Shown here one piece after another: positions 1-5,280 of a DNA stretch of 5,280 nt. Position numbers and translations under genes: made by a program. Below the pieces are notes generated by a model. The model did no database searches. It saw only the letters and a list, made by a program, of their open reading frames with translations, and had not been told where the DNA came from. Source of the DNA: Flavobacteriaceae bacterium (GTDB lineage Bacteria; Bacteroidota; Bacteroidia; Flavobacteriales; Flavobacteriaceae); assembly GCA_947377425.1 (NCBI GenBank), contig CANCFZ010000163.1:1-5280 (forward strand), in the 5' to 3' direction. Positions within the stretch are counted from its first letter, which is position 1; every line of letters starts with the position of its first letter.

Positions 1-1335
1 GCTGGTTCGGTTATTTTTGCGAACAATCAAGTTGGATTTACTCTTGGCGATTCTAATACAAAAAACAATTCTAATTATTTTGGAACAAATACCTCGAATA
101 GTAAGAACTCATTTGATTTAAGTCAAGCTGGAACTGTTTTTGTTTTTAATAATTATGACAAAAAAAGTGATTGGAAAAAGTTTGCTTTTGCTTTAAACTA
201 TGAAAAATCAAGAAATTTGGATAATTCACTTTTTTCTGCCGGAACCAATCCAAATAATTCGGTTGATAATTATTTCTTGAGCTATGCTAATGGCGTTTCG
301 CTTGGAACCTTAAACAATTATAATTTTGATGAATTGTATTATAATGAACAACAAGCTTATTTAGGTTATAATTCTTATATAATTGACCCAACAACTAACG
401 CAGATGCTAATACTACTTATTATACAAATGTAGCTACTGGTGGAAATTATTACCATGAAAACAGAATAAAATCTACAGGATACAACAGCAAACTTGCTTT
501 CAACTTTTCTGGTCAATATACAGATAAATGGTTTTTTGGGTTGAACTTAAATTCTCATTTCTTAGATTACAGACAATCTAATAGTTTTTATGAAACAAAT
601 TCAAATCCTAAATATACTACAGGTTCTACAGTTGATGTGATTCGTTTTTACAATGATTTGTACACCTATGGAAGTGGATTCTCATTAAATTTAGGAACTA
701 TTTTCAAACCCGTTAAAGAAGTTCGTCTTGGTTTGGCTTACGAATCGCCAACATGGTACAGATTGACAGATGAATTGACACAAAGATTACAAACTTCTGG
801 TTATGGATTAAATTCAACTCAAAATAACGCTTTATATTCTACAGTGACAACTGACCCAAATACAACTATGATTTTTCAACCGTATAAACTAAAAACTCCA
901 AGCAAATTGACCGGAAGTTTTGCTTATGTTTTTGGAAAAACAGGTTTAATTAGTTTTGATTATTCGCTAAAAGATTATAGTAATACCGCATACAAACCTA
1001 AATCAGATTTTACGTCAACCAATAGTATAATGTCAAATTCATTAAAAGCTGCAAGTGAATATCGTTTTGGAACAGAATTTAAAATTAAACATTTAAGTAT
1101 TAGAGCAGGTGCTCGATATGAAGAAAGTCCTTATAAAAATACTCAATTAATGGGGAATCTAATTGGATTATCAAATGGTTTGGGATACAATTTTGGAAGT
1201 ACTAAACTAGATTTAGCTTACTCTTATTCTAAACGTGATTACGATCAAAAGTTTTTCTCTCAAGGATTAACTGATGCTGCTAGAATTAAATCAGTTAATA
1301 ACAATGTGAGTTTGACATTATTATTTGAATTATAA
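1..1335 (+). CDS. OmpP1/FadL/TodX-family outer membrane beta-barrel transport protein, 5' end missing
   Basis: The reading frame is open from the first base to the TAA at 1333-1335, giving 444 visible codons. The true start lies left of the window; the TTG at 217 is an internal Leu codon, not a start. The first residues (AGSVIFANNQ) match the 'NPAGSA-F' segment that I know from the N-terminal part of this family in flavobacteria, so roughly 60 residues including the signal peptide should be missing. The rest alternates aromatic/hydrophobic and polar residues as transmembrane beta-strands do, with Asn/Tyr/Ser-rich loops, and ends with a strand-like VSLTLLFEL. Family members are outer-membrane barrels that take up hydrophobic compounds such as long-chain fatty acids; flavobacterial homologues are often labelled 'hemin receptor' without proof. 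The substrate here is unknown. An intrinsic terminator follows at once, so it is transcribed separately from rimO. Family assignment is fairly sure, function is not. Confidence 0.82.
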   Translation, partial: AGSVIFANNQVGFTLGDSNTKNNSNYFGTNTSNSKNSFDLSQAGTVFVFNNYDKKSDWKKFAFALNYEKSRNLDNSLFSAGTNPNNSVDNYFLSYANGVSLGTLNNYNFDELYYNEQQAYLGYNSYIIDPTTNADANTTYYTNVATGGNYYHENRIKSTGYNSKLAFNFSGQYTDKWFFGLNLNSHFLDYRQSNSFYETNSNPKYTTGSTVDVIRFYNDLYTYGSGFSLNLGTIFKPVKEVRLGLAYESPTWYRLTDELTQRLQTSGYGLNSTQNNALYSTVTTDPNTTMIFQPYKLKTPSKLTGSFAYVFGKTGLISFDYSLKDYSNTAYKPKSDFTSTNSIMSNSLKAASEYRFGTEFKIKHLSIRAGARYEESPYKNTQLMGNLIGLSNGLGYNFGSTKLDLAYSYSKRDYDQKFFSQGLTDAARIKSVNNNVSLTLLFEL

Positions 1336-1356
1336 TAATTTACAATACCTAAAATT

Positions 1357-1388
1357 AAACCATTCGTTCTTTCGGATGGTTTTTTTTT
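1357..1388 (+). terminator. Intrinsic terminator of the outer membrane protein gene
   Basis: A 10-bp stem (1357-1366 with 1373-1382, containing one T-G wobble) closes a six-base loop, TTCTTT, and runs straight into an eight-T tract (1381-1388). It starts about 20 bases after the stop codon at 1333-1335. This is a textbook Rho-independent terminator and separates the barrel gene from the rimO transcript. Confidence 0.9.
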
Positions 1389-1401
1389 GTGAACTTAGAT
1401 T

Positions 1402-1458
1402 GCTAACTAGCCCTGATTGGAGAAGTTACCATGTAACTAGGAAAGCAGGAATAAGGAA
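1402..1458 (+). ncRNA. Structured RNA candidate resembling the flavobacterial Flavo-1 motif
   Basis: Between the terminator and the rimO promoter lies a block that is not coding and folds simply. CCTG (1412-1415) can pair with CAGG (1446-1449), enclosing an internal loop (GATTGGAG on one side, AGGAAAG on the other) and a perfect inner hairpin, AGTTAC (1424-1429) with GTAACT (1433-1438) over a CAT loop. The order 'CTAGCCC-GATTG-AG ... hairpin ... GGAAAGC-GGAATA' resembles what I remember of the Flavo-1 consensus: AGCCCxGAT at the 5' side, a variable inner hairpin, and AAAGCGGGAA at the 3' side. Flavo-1 is a Bacteroidota RNA of unknown function, presumed to act in trans. This copy deviates from the consensus as I recall it (CCCTG for CCCCG, no 'AGCGG' after GATTG). 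Strand follows the motif orientation. The structure is seen; the family name is recall and should be treated as tentative. Confidence 0.5.
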
Positions 1459-1504
1459 ACCAAAAATACCCTAAAGTTTCGCTCCTTAAAAGGAAAAATA
1501 ATAG

Positions 1505-1525
1505 AATCTGAAATAAATTCAGATT
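1505..1525. repeat. Perfect 8-bp inverted repeat upstream of the rimO promoter
   Basis: AATCTGAA (1505-1512) and TTCAGATT (1518-1525) are exact reverse complements separated by ATAAA. The element ends nine bases before the putative -7 box of rimO, so it covers the expected -33 region. No T-tract follows on the + strand, which argues against a terminator in that direction. It may be an operator for a dimeric regulator or an RNA hairpin at the end of the upstream structured element. Confidence 0.6.
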
Positions 1526-1533
1526 AAATAACG

Positions 1534-1541
1534 TAATTTTG
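1534..1541 (+). promoter_or_regulatory. Candidate Bacteroidota -7 promoter element for rimO
   Basis: TAATTTTG fits the TAnnTTTG -7 consensus of the Bacteroidota primary sigma factor and lies 20 bases before the rimO ATG, which would give a short leader. No TTG-type -33 element is visible at the usual 19-21 base distance; that place is occupied by the inverted repeat at 1505-1525. The call rests on one short motif and position only. Confidence 0.5.
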
Positions 1542-1561
1542 CATCCCAATTAAATAAAGGT

Positions 1562-2863
1562 ATGAGAACCAAATCGGTAAAGAAAAATAAAATCAATGTG
1601 ATTACGCTTGGATGTTCTAAAAACACTTATGATAGTGAGGTTTTAATGGGACAGTTGAAAGCCAGCGGAAAAGACGTTGTACATGAGCAAGAAGGAAATA
1701 TTGTAGTTATAAATACGTGTGGATTTATTGATAATGCCAAAGCAGAATCGGTAAATACTATTTTAGAATATGCTGATAAAAAAGCTCGCGGAATTGTAGA
1801 TAAAGTATTCGTTACTGGATGCTTGTCTGAAAGATACCGACCAGATTTAGAAAAAGAAATTCCGAATGTAGACCAGTATTTTGGAACTACTGAACTACCA
1901 TTATTATTGAAAGCTTTAGGCGCCGATTACAAACACGAATTGTTAGGCGAACGATTGACTACAACGCCCAAAAACTATGCCTATTTAAAAATTGCAGAAG
2001 GTTGTGATAGACCTTGTAGTTTTTGTGCTATTCCGTTAATGAGAGGAAAACACGTTTCACAATCTATTGAAAAATTGGTTAAAGAAGCTGAAGGTTTGGC
2101 TAAAAATGGTGTAAAAGAATTAATTCTTATTGCCCAAGATTTGACGTATTACGGATTGGATTTATACAAAAAACGTAATCTTGCCGAATTACTTGAAAAC
2201 TTAGTTAAAGTTGAAGGAATTGAGTGGATTCGTTTGCATTATGCTTTTCCAACAGGATTTCCGATGGATGTTTTGGAATTAATGAAACGCGAACCAAAAA
2301 TTTGTAATTACATTGATATTCCGTTGCAACACATTTCAGATAGAATTCTTAAATCTATGAAACGTGGAACAACCAAAGAAAAAACAACAAAACTGTTAAA
2401 AGATTTTCGTGAAGCGGTTCCTGGAATGACAATTAGAACTACATTAATTGTTGGATATCCCGGAGAAACGCAAGAAGATTTCGAAATCATGCGCGACTGG
2501 GTTCAAGAAATGAAATTTGAGCGTTTGGGTTGTTTTACTTATTCTCATGAGGAAAATACTGGTGCTTTTGCATTGATTGATGACGTTCCTGAAGAAGTAA
2601 AAAAAGCTCGTGCTCAAGAAATAATGGATTTACAATCACAAATATCTTGGGATTTGAATCAAGAAAAAATTGGACACACTTTTAAATGCGTAATTGATAG
2701 AAAAGAAGGCGAACATTTCATTGGAAGAACCGAATTCGATAGTCCAGATGTAGATAATGAAGTATTAATTGATGCTGCAAAATTCTATGTAAAAACTGGT
2801 GATTTTGTAAACGTGAAAATTATTGATGCTACCGAATATGATTTATACGGAGAACCGGTTTAG
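1562..2863 (+). CDS. rimO: Ribosomal protein S12 methylthiotransferase RimO
   Basis: RimO is a cytoplasmic radical-SAM enzyme that attaches a methylthio group to the beta-carbon of a conserved aspartate in ribosomal protein S12, using two [4Fe-4S] clusters. The 433-residue product has normal family length and all expected parts. An N-terminal methylthiotransferase domain carries the three ligands of the auxiliary cluster (Cys18 in LGCSKN, Cys53 in NTCGF, Cys87 in TGCLSE). The central radical-SAM domain carries Cys148, Cys152 and Cys155 in GCDRPCSFCAIPLMRG. The C-terminal part (about 365-433) fits the TRAM domain. The LGCSKN and CDRPCSFCAIP forms favour RimO over its tRNA-modifying relative MiaB. 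The ATG at 1562 is the natural start because the cluster domain begins within 15 residues. AAAGG at 1556-1560 sits too close to the ATG to act as a normal ribosome binding site. It probably starts its own transcript from the promoter at 1534-1541; no terminator separates it from the next gene. Confidence 0.96.
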   Translation: MRTKSVKKNKINVITLGCSKNTYDSEVLMGQLKASGKDVVHEQEGNIVVINTCGFIDNAKAESVNTILEYADKKARGIVDKVFVTGCLSERYRPDLEKEIPNVDQYFGTTELPLLLKALGADYKHELLGERLTTTPKNYAYLKIAEGCDRPCSFCAIPLMRGKHVSQSIEKLVKEAEGLAKNGVKELILIAQDLTYYGLDLYKKRNLAELLENLVKVEGIEWIRLHYAFPTGFPMDVLELMKREPKICNYIDIPLQHISDRILKSMKRGTTKEKTTKLLKDFREAVPGMTIRTTLIVGYPGETQEDFEIMRDWVQEMKFERLGCFTYSHEENTGAFALIDDVPEEVKKARAQEIMDLQSQISWDLNQEKIGHTFKCVIDRKEGEHFIGRTEFDSPDVDNEVLIDAAKFYVKTGDFVNVKIIDATEYDLYGEPV

Positions 2864-2879
2864 ATATTAAAATTTTATA

Positions 2880-2887
2880 TAACTTTA
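2880..2887 (+). promoter_or_regulatory. Weak candidate -7 element before the small secreted protein gene
   Basis: TAACTTTA matches TAnnTTTG except for the last base and lies 20 bases before the ATG at 2908, the same distance as the candidate box of rimO. No good -33 element is seen. The 44-base gap after rimO holds no terminator hairpin, so read-through from rimO is an equally good explanation for transcription of this gene. Confidence 0.27.
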
Positions 2888-2907
2888 CTCCTTTAAATAA
2901 GTTAGAA

Positions 2908-3396
2908 ATGAAAATAGTAATAAAAACAATTACAATTAGCTTTATTTTATTAGCTTTTAATATTGCATCTGCTCAATATGGAAATAGCGGAATGTATGGT
3001 GGAAGTGGTATGGGTGGAGGCATGAATAGAATGGGAAACCAACAAAGTATGCAAAACACCAACAACTACGGAAGAAATAAAAGCCCGGAAGATGTTGAAA
3101 AAGAAAGAGCAGAAAATCTTAATAAAAGCATTGAAAAACTTTCAAAAGATTTAGAATTGGATGATTTACAAATTATTGTCATCAAAAAAGAAATTGAAGA
3201 TGGTTCAAAAAAAGTCGTTGCAGTTACCAAAAGTGAAAGTTCTCAAGAAGATAAAATTAAAGAAATAGAAGCTATTAACGAAAAAATGGATAGAACTATA
3301 AATACTTATCTAAGCACTGATCAAAAAGTGAAATATAAAAAATACATTGAAGAACGAAAAGAGCGTATGGAAAAATACAAAATGTCTCGAAATTAA
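2908..3396 (+). CDS. Small exported protein, Met/Gly-rich segment plus Spy/CpxP-like helical domain
   Basis: I recognise no named gene. The 162-residue product starts with a clear Sec signal peptide: Lys2 and Lys6, a hydrophobic core at about 8-20, and an Ala-Ser-Ala site that predicts cleavage between Ala22 and Gln23. Residues 23-55 are low complexity, rich in Gly, Met, Asn and Gln, with Met at 29, 35, 39, 42 and 48. Residues 59-162 are highly charged (Lys/Glu) and should be almost entirely helical. Two motifs fit the LTxxQ spacing of Spy/CpxP periplasmic proteins: LDDLQ (84-88) and LSTDQ (135-139), each at the start of a helix and about 50 residues apart, as in that fold. Spy and CpxP are periplasmic chaperone/stress-sensor proteins. 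A similar role here, or metal binding by the Met-rich part, is inference. It follows rimO by 44 bases and ends at a shared terminator. No Shine-Dalgarno is visible, as usual for the phylum. Confidence 0.85.
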   Translation: MKIVIKTITISFILLAFNIASAQYGNSGMYGGSGMGGGMNRMGNQQSMQNTNNYGRNKSPEDVEKERAENLNKSIEKLSKDLELDDLQIIVIKKEIEDGSKKVVAVTKSESSQEDKIKEIEAINEKMDRTINTYLSTDQKVKYKKYIEERKERMEKYKMSRN

Positions 3397-3402
3397 TTCT
3401 TC

Positions 3403-3418
3403 TTTTATGATCATAAAA
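3403..3418. repeat. 16-bp perfect palindrome after the small secreted protein gene
   Basis: TTTTATGATCATAAAA is a perfect palindrome without a spacer, seven bases after the stop codon at 3394-3396. Its right half merges with the A-run that begins the terminator stem. Having no loop, it is poorly suited to form a hairpin by itself; a dimeric protein site or chance in A+T-rich DNA are both possible. Confidence 0.6.
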
Positions 3419-3450
3419 AAACTCCAAAACAATTAAGTTTTGGAGTTTTT
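3417..3450. terminator. Bidirectional intrinsic terminator between convergent genes
   Basis: ACTCCAAAAC (3421-3430) and GTTTTGGAGT (3437-3446) pair perfectly around an AATTAA loop. The flanking A-run (3415-3420) and T-run (3446-3450) extend the stem to 14 bp and supply a U-tract for either direction. It lies 20 bases past the stop of the + strand secreted-protein gene and 24 bases past the stop of the - strand DUF1573 gene, so it can end both transcripts. Confidence 0.88.
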
Positions 3451-3474
3451 CCGTTATTAATCAACCTTATTTAA

Positions 3475-3888
3475 TTATGATTTTGCTATTACGGTTCCTT
3501 TAAAAACTAATATTTTAGGAACATCTTCTGCACTTGTTGTAACTGCAATGGTTTTAGTAAATGGGCCAGGATTAGCAGCATTGAAAGTTGCTTTTACATA
3601 ACCTGTTTTTCCTGGAGCAATAGATTCTTTGGTATAATCAGCATTGGTACAGCCACAACCTGGTCTAACATTGGAAATTAGTACCGCTTTATCACTGGTG
3701 TTTTTAAATTCAAATTCAATTACTTTTGGTGTTCCTTGTGGAATTTCACCTACTTCAACTGTTTCACTTTTCCATATTAATGGAGTTGTAGAAATAACTT
3801 TTAACGTTCCATTTTTTTGAACTGGTAGGATAGAGAATGACATTAATCCTAAAGTCAAACTTAACAATGTAATTTTTAATGTTTTCAT
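3475..3888 (-). CDS. Exported DUF1573 domain protein
   Basis: The product has 137 residues. It starts with Lys2 and Lys5 and a hydrophobic stretch at about 6-22 that should act as an export signal; there is no Cys for lipoprotein processing, and the cleavage site is unclear. Residues about 40-135 match the DUF1573 pattern: a FEFKNTSD segment (59-66), NVRPGCGCT (73-81) with the hallmark Cys78 and Cys80, IAPGKTGYVKATF (90-102), GPFTKTIAVTT (108-118) and a final FKGTV strand. The domain is an Ig-like beta-sandwich common in Bacteroidota, usually secreted or surface-exposed, and its function is not established. The two cysteines could form a disulfide or bind a metal; that is inference. It is transcribed alone, toward the shared terminator, with a promoter candidate about 60 bases upstream. 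It is divergent from the sensor kinase gene, with 223 bases between the two starts. Confidence 0.9.
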   Translation of the reverse strand: MKTLKITLLSLTLGLMSFSILPVQKNGTLKVISTTPLIWKSETVEVGEIPQGTPKVIEFEFKNTSDKAVLISNVRPGCGCTNADYTKESIAPGKTGYVKATFNAANPGPFTKTIAVTTSAEDVPKILVFKGTVIAKS

Positions 3889-3937
3889 AAATTTAATTTT
3901 TTAATGTTACTATTAGTTTTTTGATTGTGTTCCTTAG

Positions 3938-3952
3938 TTTGAACATTTCAAA
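3938..3952. repeat. Inverted repeat overlapping the DUF1573 promoter candidate
   Basis: TTTGAA (3938-3943) and TTCAAA (3947-3952) are exact reverse complements around CAT. The right arm overlaps the minus-strand -7 candidate at 3949-3956 and the left arm falls where transcription would begin, a typical operator position. A related word, TTTCAAATGTTT, occurs at 3988-3999 in the opposite orientation and agrees with the reverse complement of 3941-3952 at 10 of 12 positions. Such short A+T-rich words can also arise by chance. Confidence 0.4.
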
Positions 3953-3956
3953 AGTA
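3949..3956 (-). promoter_or_regulatory. Candidate Bacteroidota -7 promoter element for the DUF1573 gene
   Basis: Read on the minus strand, this is TACTTTTG, a full match to TAnnTTTG, 60 bases before the ATG. It would give a leader of about 50 bases. A TTG-type -33 element is not seen at the expected spacing; the nearest TTTG on that strand is 34 bases away, which is too far. Confidence 0.5.
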
Positions 3957-3997
3957 TTCCAATATCATTCACACTCGTGTTAAGCGGTTTCAAATGT

Positions 3998-4018
3998 TTG
4001 TTAACGACTTGTTAACGA
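3998..4018. promoter_or_regulatory. Two phased TTGTTAACGA direct repeats, response-regulator site candidate
   Basis: TTGTTAACGA occurs exactly at 3998-4007 and again at 4009-4018, so the period is 11 bp, about one helical turn. A looser copy, TTGCTAACTA, follows at 4023-4032. Tandem direct repeats with an 11-bp period are the known layout of PhoB/OmpR-family binding sites, where two monomers bind head-to-tail on one face of the DNA. The position, between a sensor kinase gene and a divergent exported-protein gene, fits control by the kinase's own partner. The repeats are seen; the regulator is inferred. Confidence 0.5.
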
Positions 4019-4071
4019 TGAATTGCTAACTATTTTTTTAGTAATATTACATTCTCAAACAATATAAAAAT

Positions 4072-4103
4072 CTTTGCGACTTTGCGACTTTGTGCCTTTG
4101 TGG
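4072..4103 (+). repeat. Four tandem 8-bp units of CTTTGnGn before the kinase gene
   Basis: Four consecutive 8-bp units read CTTTGCGA, CTTTGCGA, CTTTGTGC and CTTTGTGG, ending eight bases before the kinase ATG. The first two are identical and all share CTTTG followed by a variable base and G. The block is richer in G+C than the DNA around it. I recall similar CTTTGCG/CTTTGTG strings before genes in other flavobacterial genomes, so this may be one copy of a dispersed repeat family, but I cannot verify that here. It would lie in the untranslated leader or overlap the promoter. Confidence 0.7.
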
Positions 4104-4111
4104 CAAAAATC

Positions 4112-5280
4112 ATGAAAACTAAAAACCTCAACATAATAATTGTTCTCGGACTAGTGGCTACAATAGGAATATTGATTGCACAACTACTTTGGACCAAAGA
4201 AGCGTTTAATCTCGAAGAAAAAAAGTTTTCTCAAAAAGCAAATATTGCCTTACTAGAAGTAGTTAAGAAATTATATCAGGGAACTAATAGCGAATTACCT
4301 TCAGAGAATCCAATTAAGAAGATTGCGAACGATTATTATATTGCAAATGTTGACAATGATTTTGAACCAAAAATTTTAGAATACTATTTAAAAGCAGAAT
4401 TCACTAAATTCAATATCAACACCGATTTTGAATATGCCATGTACAATTGCCAAAGTGACGAAATGGTCTATGGCAATTACATTTCTCTAACGGATAAATC
4501 TCCTGATAAAAAAACAGTTTATTTTCCTAAACACAAGAATTTGGTCTATTACTTCGCTATTCGATTTCCAAATGAAACTACTTATCTATTCAGCTCTTTA
4601 CGTTTTTGGTTTATTCTTTCATTTGCTCTAATCATTATTTTACTAGTTTATGTGTATTCTATTTACACCATAATCCAACAAAAAAAATATTCGGAACTCC
4701 AACGCGATTTCATTAATAATATGACGCATGAGTTTAAAACACCGCTATCTTCCATCCTACTCGCTTCCAATTATTTGAACAAACAAGAAGTCATTCAGAA
4801 GGATGAAAAATTAGAAAAATATACTGAAATCATCATCAATCAAAGTAAAAAATTGAACAGTCATATTGAGCAAATTCTGAACATTGCCAAATCCGACAAT
4901 GCACCCATGAAAATGGAACTGAAAGAAGTATACATTATTCCGATAATAAAAGATGTAGTGGAAAACATGCAACTCAAACATCAAAATTTATCTGTAAAAA
5001 TTAACGCGGACAAGGAGTTTCTTATTCAAGCCGATGAATTCCATTTTACTAATATTGTGTATAATTTATTAGATAACTCCATTAAGTATTGCGATGGAAA
5101 CCCCGAAATAACGATTACCATTAAAGAAGAAAAAAATCAAATTAAAATGGATTTCAGCGATAATGGTATTGGAGTTTCCAATAAAAATTTAAACTTTATA
5201 TTTGATAAGTTTTATAGAATTCCGAGTACCAAAAGCAATGAAGTTAATGGTTTTGGACTTGGATTGTATTATGTAAAAAA
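4112..5280 (+). CDS. Membrane sensor histidine kinase, 3' end missing
   Basis: The visible 389 codons encode most of a two-component sensor kinase; the frame leaves the window without a stop. Transmembrane segments lie at about 7-26 and 164-186 and bracket a periplasmic sensor region of about 135 residues that I do not recognise. The cytoplasmic part has the H-box FINNMTHEFKTPLSS with phospho-acceptor His206, an N-box NIVYNLLDNSIKY (314-326, with Asn318 and Asn322), a G1 box DNGIGV (350-355), an F-box IFDKFYRI (363-370) and a G2 box GFGLGL (380-385). The transmitter core is therefore complete; about 30-50 residues, perhaps more, should be missing. The ATG at 4112 directly precedes a Lys-rich N-terminus and the first membrane helix, so I chose it, although the frame stays open upstream to 4022 without another ATG. 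No domain other than the sensor and transmitter is seen. In general build it resembles RprX-type kinases of Bacteroidota; an OmpR-type response regulator would be expected just downstream, outside the window. Confidence 0.93.
   Translation, partial: MKTKNLNIIIVLGLVATIGILIAQLLWTKEAFNLEEKKFSQKANIALLEVVKKLYQGTNSELPSENPIKKIANDYYIANVDNDFEPKILEYYLKAEFTKFNINTDFEYAMYNCQSDEMVYGNYISLTDKSPDKKTVYFPKHKNLVYYFAIRFPNETTYLFSSLRFWFILSFALIIILLVYVYSIYTIIQQKKYSELQRDFINNMTHEFKTPLSSILLASNYLNKQEVIQKDEKLEKYTEIIINQSKKLNSHIEQILNIAKSDNAPMKMELKEVYIIPIIKDVVENMQLKHQNLSVKINADKEFLIQADEFHFTNIVYNLLDNSIKYCDGNPEITITIKEEKNQIKMDFSDNGIGVSNKNLNFIFDKFYRIPSTKSNEVNGFGLGLYYVK

Noticed and set aside
217..219. TTG as the start codon of the outer membrane protein
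   Set aside because: The same frame is open to base 1 and the upstream residues continue the barrel family pattern, so the codon is internal and the gene is cut by the window edge.
1505..1525. Inverted repeat as a terminator of the upstream RNA candidate
   Set aside because: No T-tract follows on the + strand (AAATAACG follows) and the stem is A+T-rich. The minus-strand side is T-rich, but no minus-strand gene ends here.
2308..2490. A 60-codon open frame on the minus strand inside rimO
   Set aside because: It lies wholly within the conserved radical-SAM region of rimO, has no promoter or signal of its own, and its product resembles no known protein. It is an antisense shadow.
2998..3072. 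Gly/Met/Asn-rich coding stretch as a DNA repeat array
   Set aside because: The codons vary and there is no fixed period. It is low-complexity protein sequence, not a tandem or CRISPR-like repeat.
4041..4050. GTAATATTAC palindrome as an operator or -7 box for the kinase gene
   Set aside because: It is a perfect but short palindrome made almost only of A and T, and it does not fit TAnnTTTG. Such words are common by chance in DNA of this composition.
4100..4102. GTG as an upstream start of the kinase, in frame with the ATG at 4112
   Set aside because: It would add only four residues and lies inside the tandem repeat. The ATG followed by a Lys-rich N-terminus and membrane helix is the normal arrangement.

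Overview
The window looks like chromosomal DNA from a member of the Bacteroidota, most likely a Flavobacteriaceae close to Flavobacterium. The evidence is the strong A+T richness, starts without Shine-Dalgarno sequences, promoter candidates of the Bacteroidota TAnnTTTG type, and the protein families present (OmpP1/FadL-like barrel, DUF1573 protein, small sensor kinase of the kind common in this phylum). The genus is an inference; no rRNA gene is available to confirm it.

Layout. (1) 1-1335, + strand: the C-terminal 444 codons of an outer-membrane beta-barrel protein of the OmpP1/FadL/TodX family, cut by the left window edge and closed by a strong intrinsic terminator at 1357-1388. (2) 1389-1561: a non-coding stretch with a structured RNA candidate resembling the flavobacterial Flavo-1 motif, then a perfect inverted repeat next to a TAnnTTTG promoter. 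(3) 1562-2863, +: rimO, the methylthiotransferase that modifies ribosomal protein S12. (4) 2908-3396, +: a small secreted protein with a Met/Gly-rich segment and a helical, Spy/CpxP-like domain. (5) 3397-3450: a 16-bp perfect palindrome followed by a bidirectional terminator between convergent genes. (6) 3475-3888, - strand: an exported DUF1573 protein. (7) 3889-4111: a divergent regulatory region with a minus-strand promoter candidate, two TTGTTAACGA direct repeats 11 bp apart, and a four-unit 8-bp tandem repeat. (8) 4112-5280, +: a membrane sensor histidine kinase, cut by the right edge shortly after its G2 box.

The genes do not form one pathway. rimO is a translation housekeeping gene, and the small secreted protein behind it may be partly cotranscribed with it. 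The barrel protein, the Spy-like protein, the DUF1573 protein and the kinase are all envelope proteins. The most interesting part is the divergent region between the DUF1573 gene and the kinase: 11-bp-phased direct repeats are the layout used by OmpR/PhoB-family regulators, so the kinase's presumed partner regulator may control one or both flanking genes. No CRISPR array, transposase, phage gene, tRNA or rRNA was seen, and nothing indicates a wholly new multi-gene system; the novelty here lies in non-coding elements.
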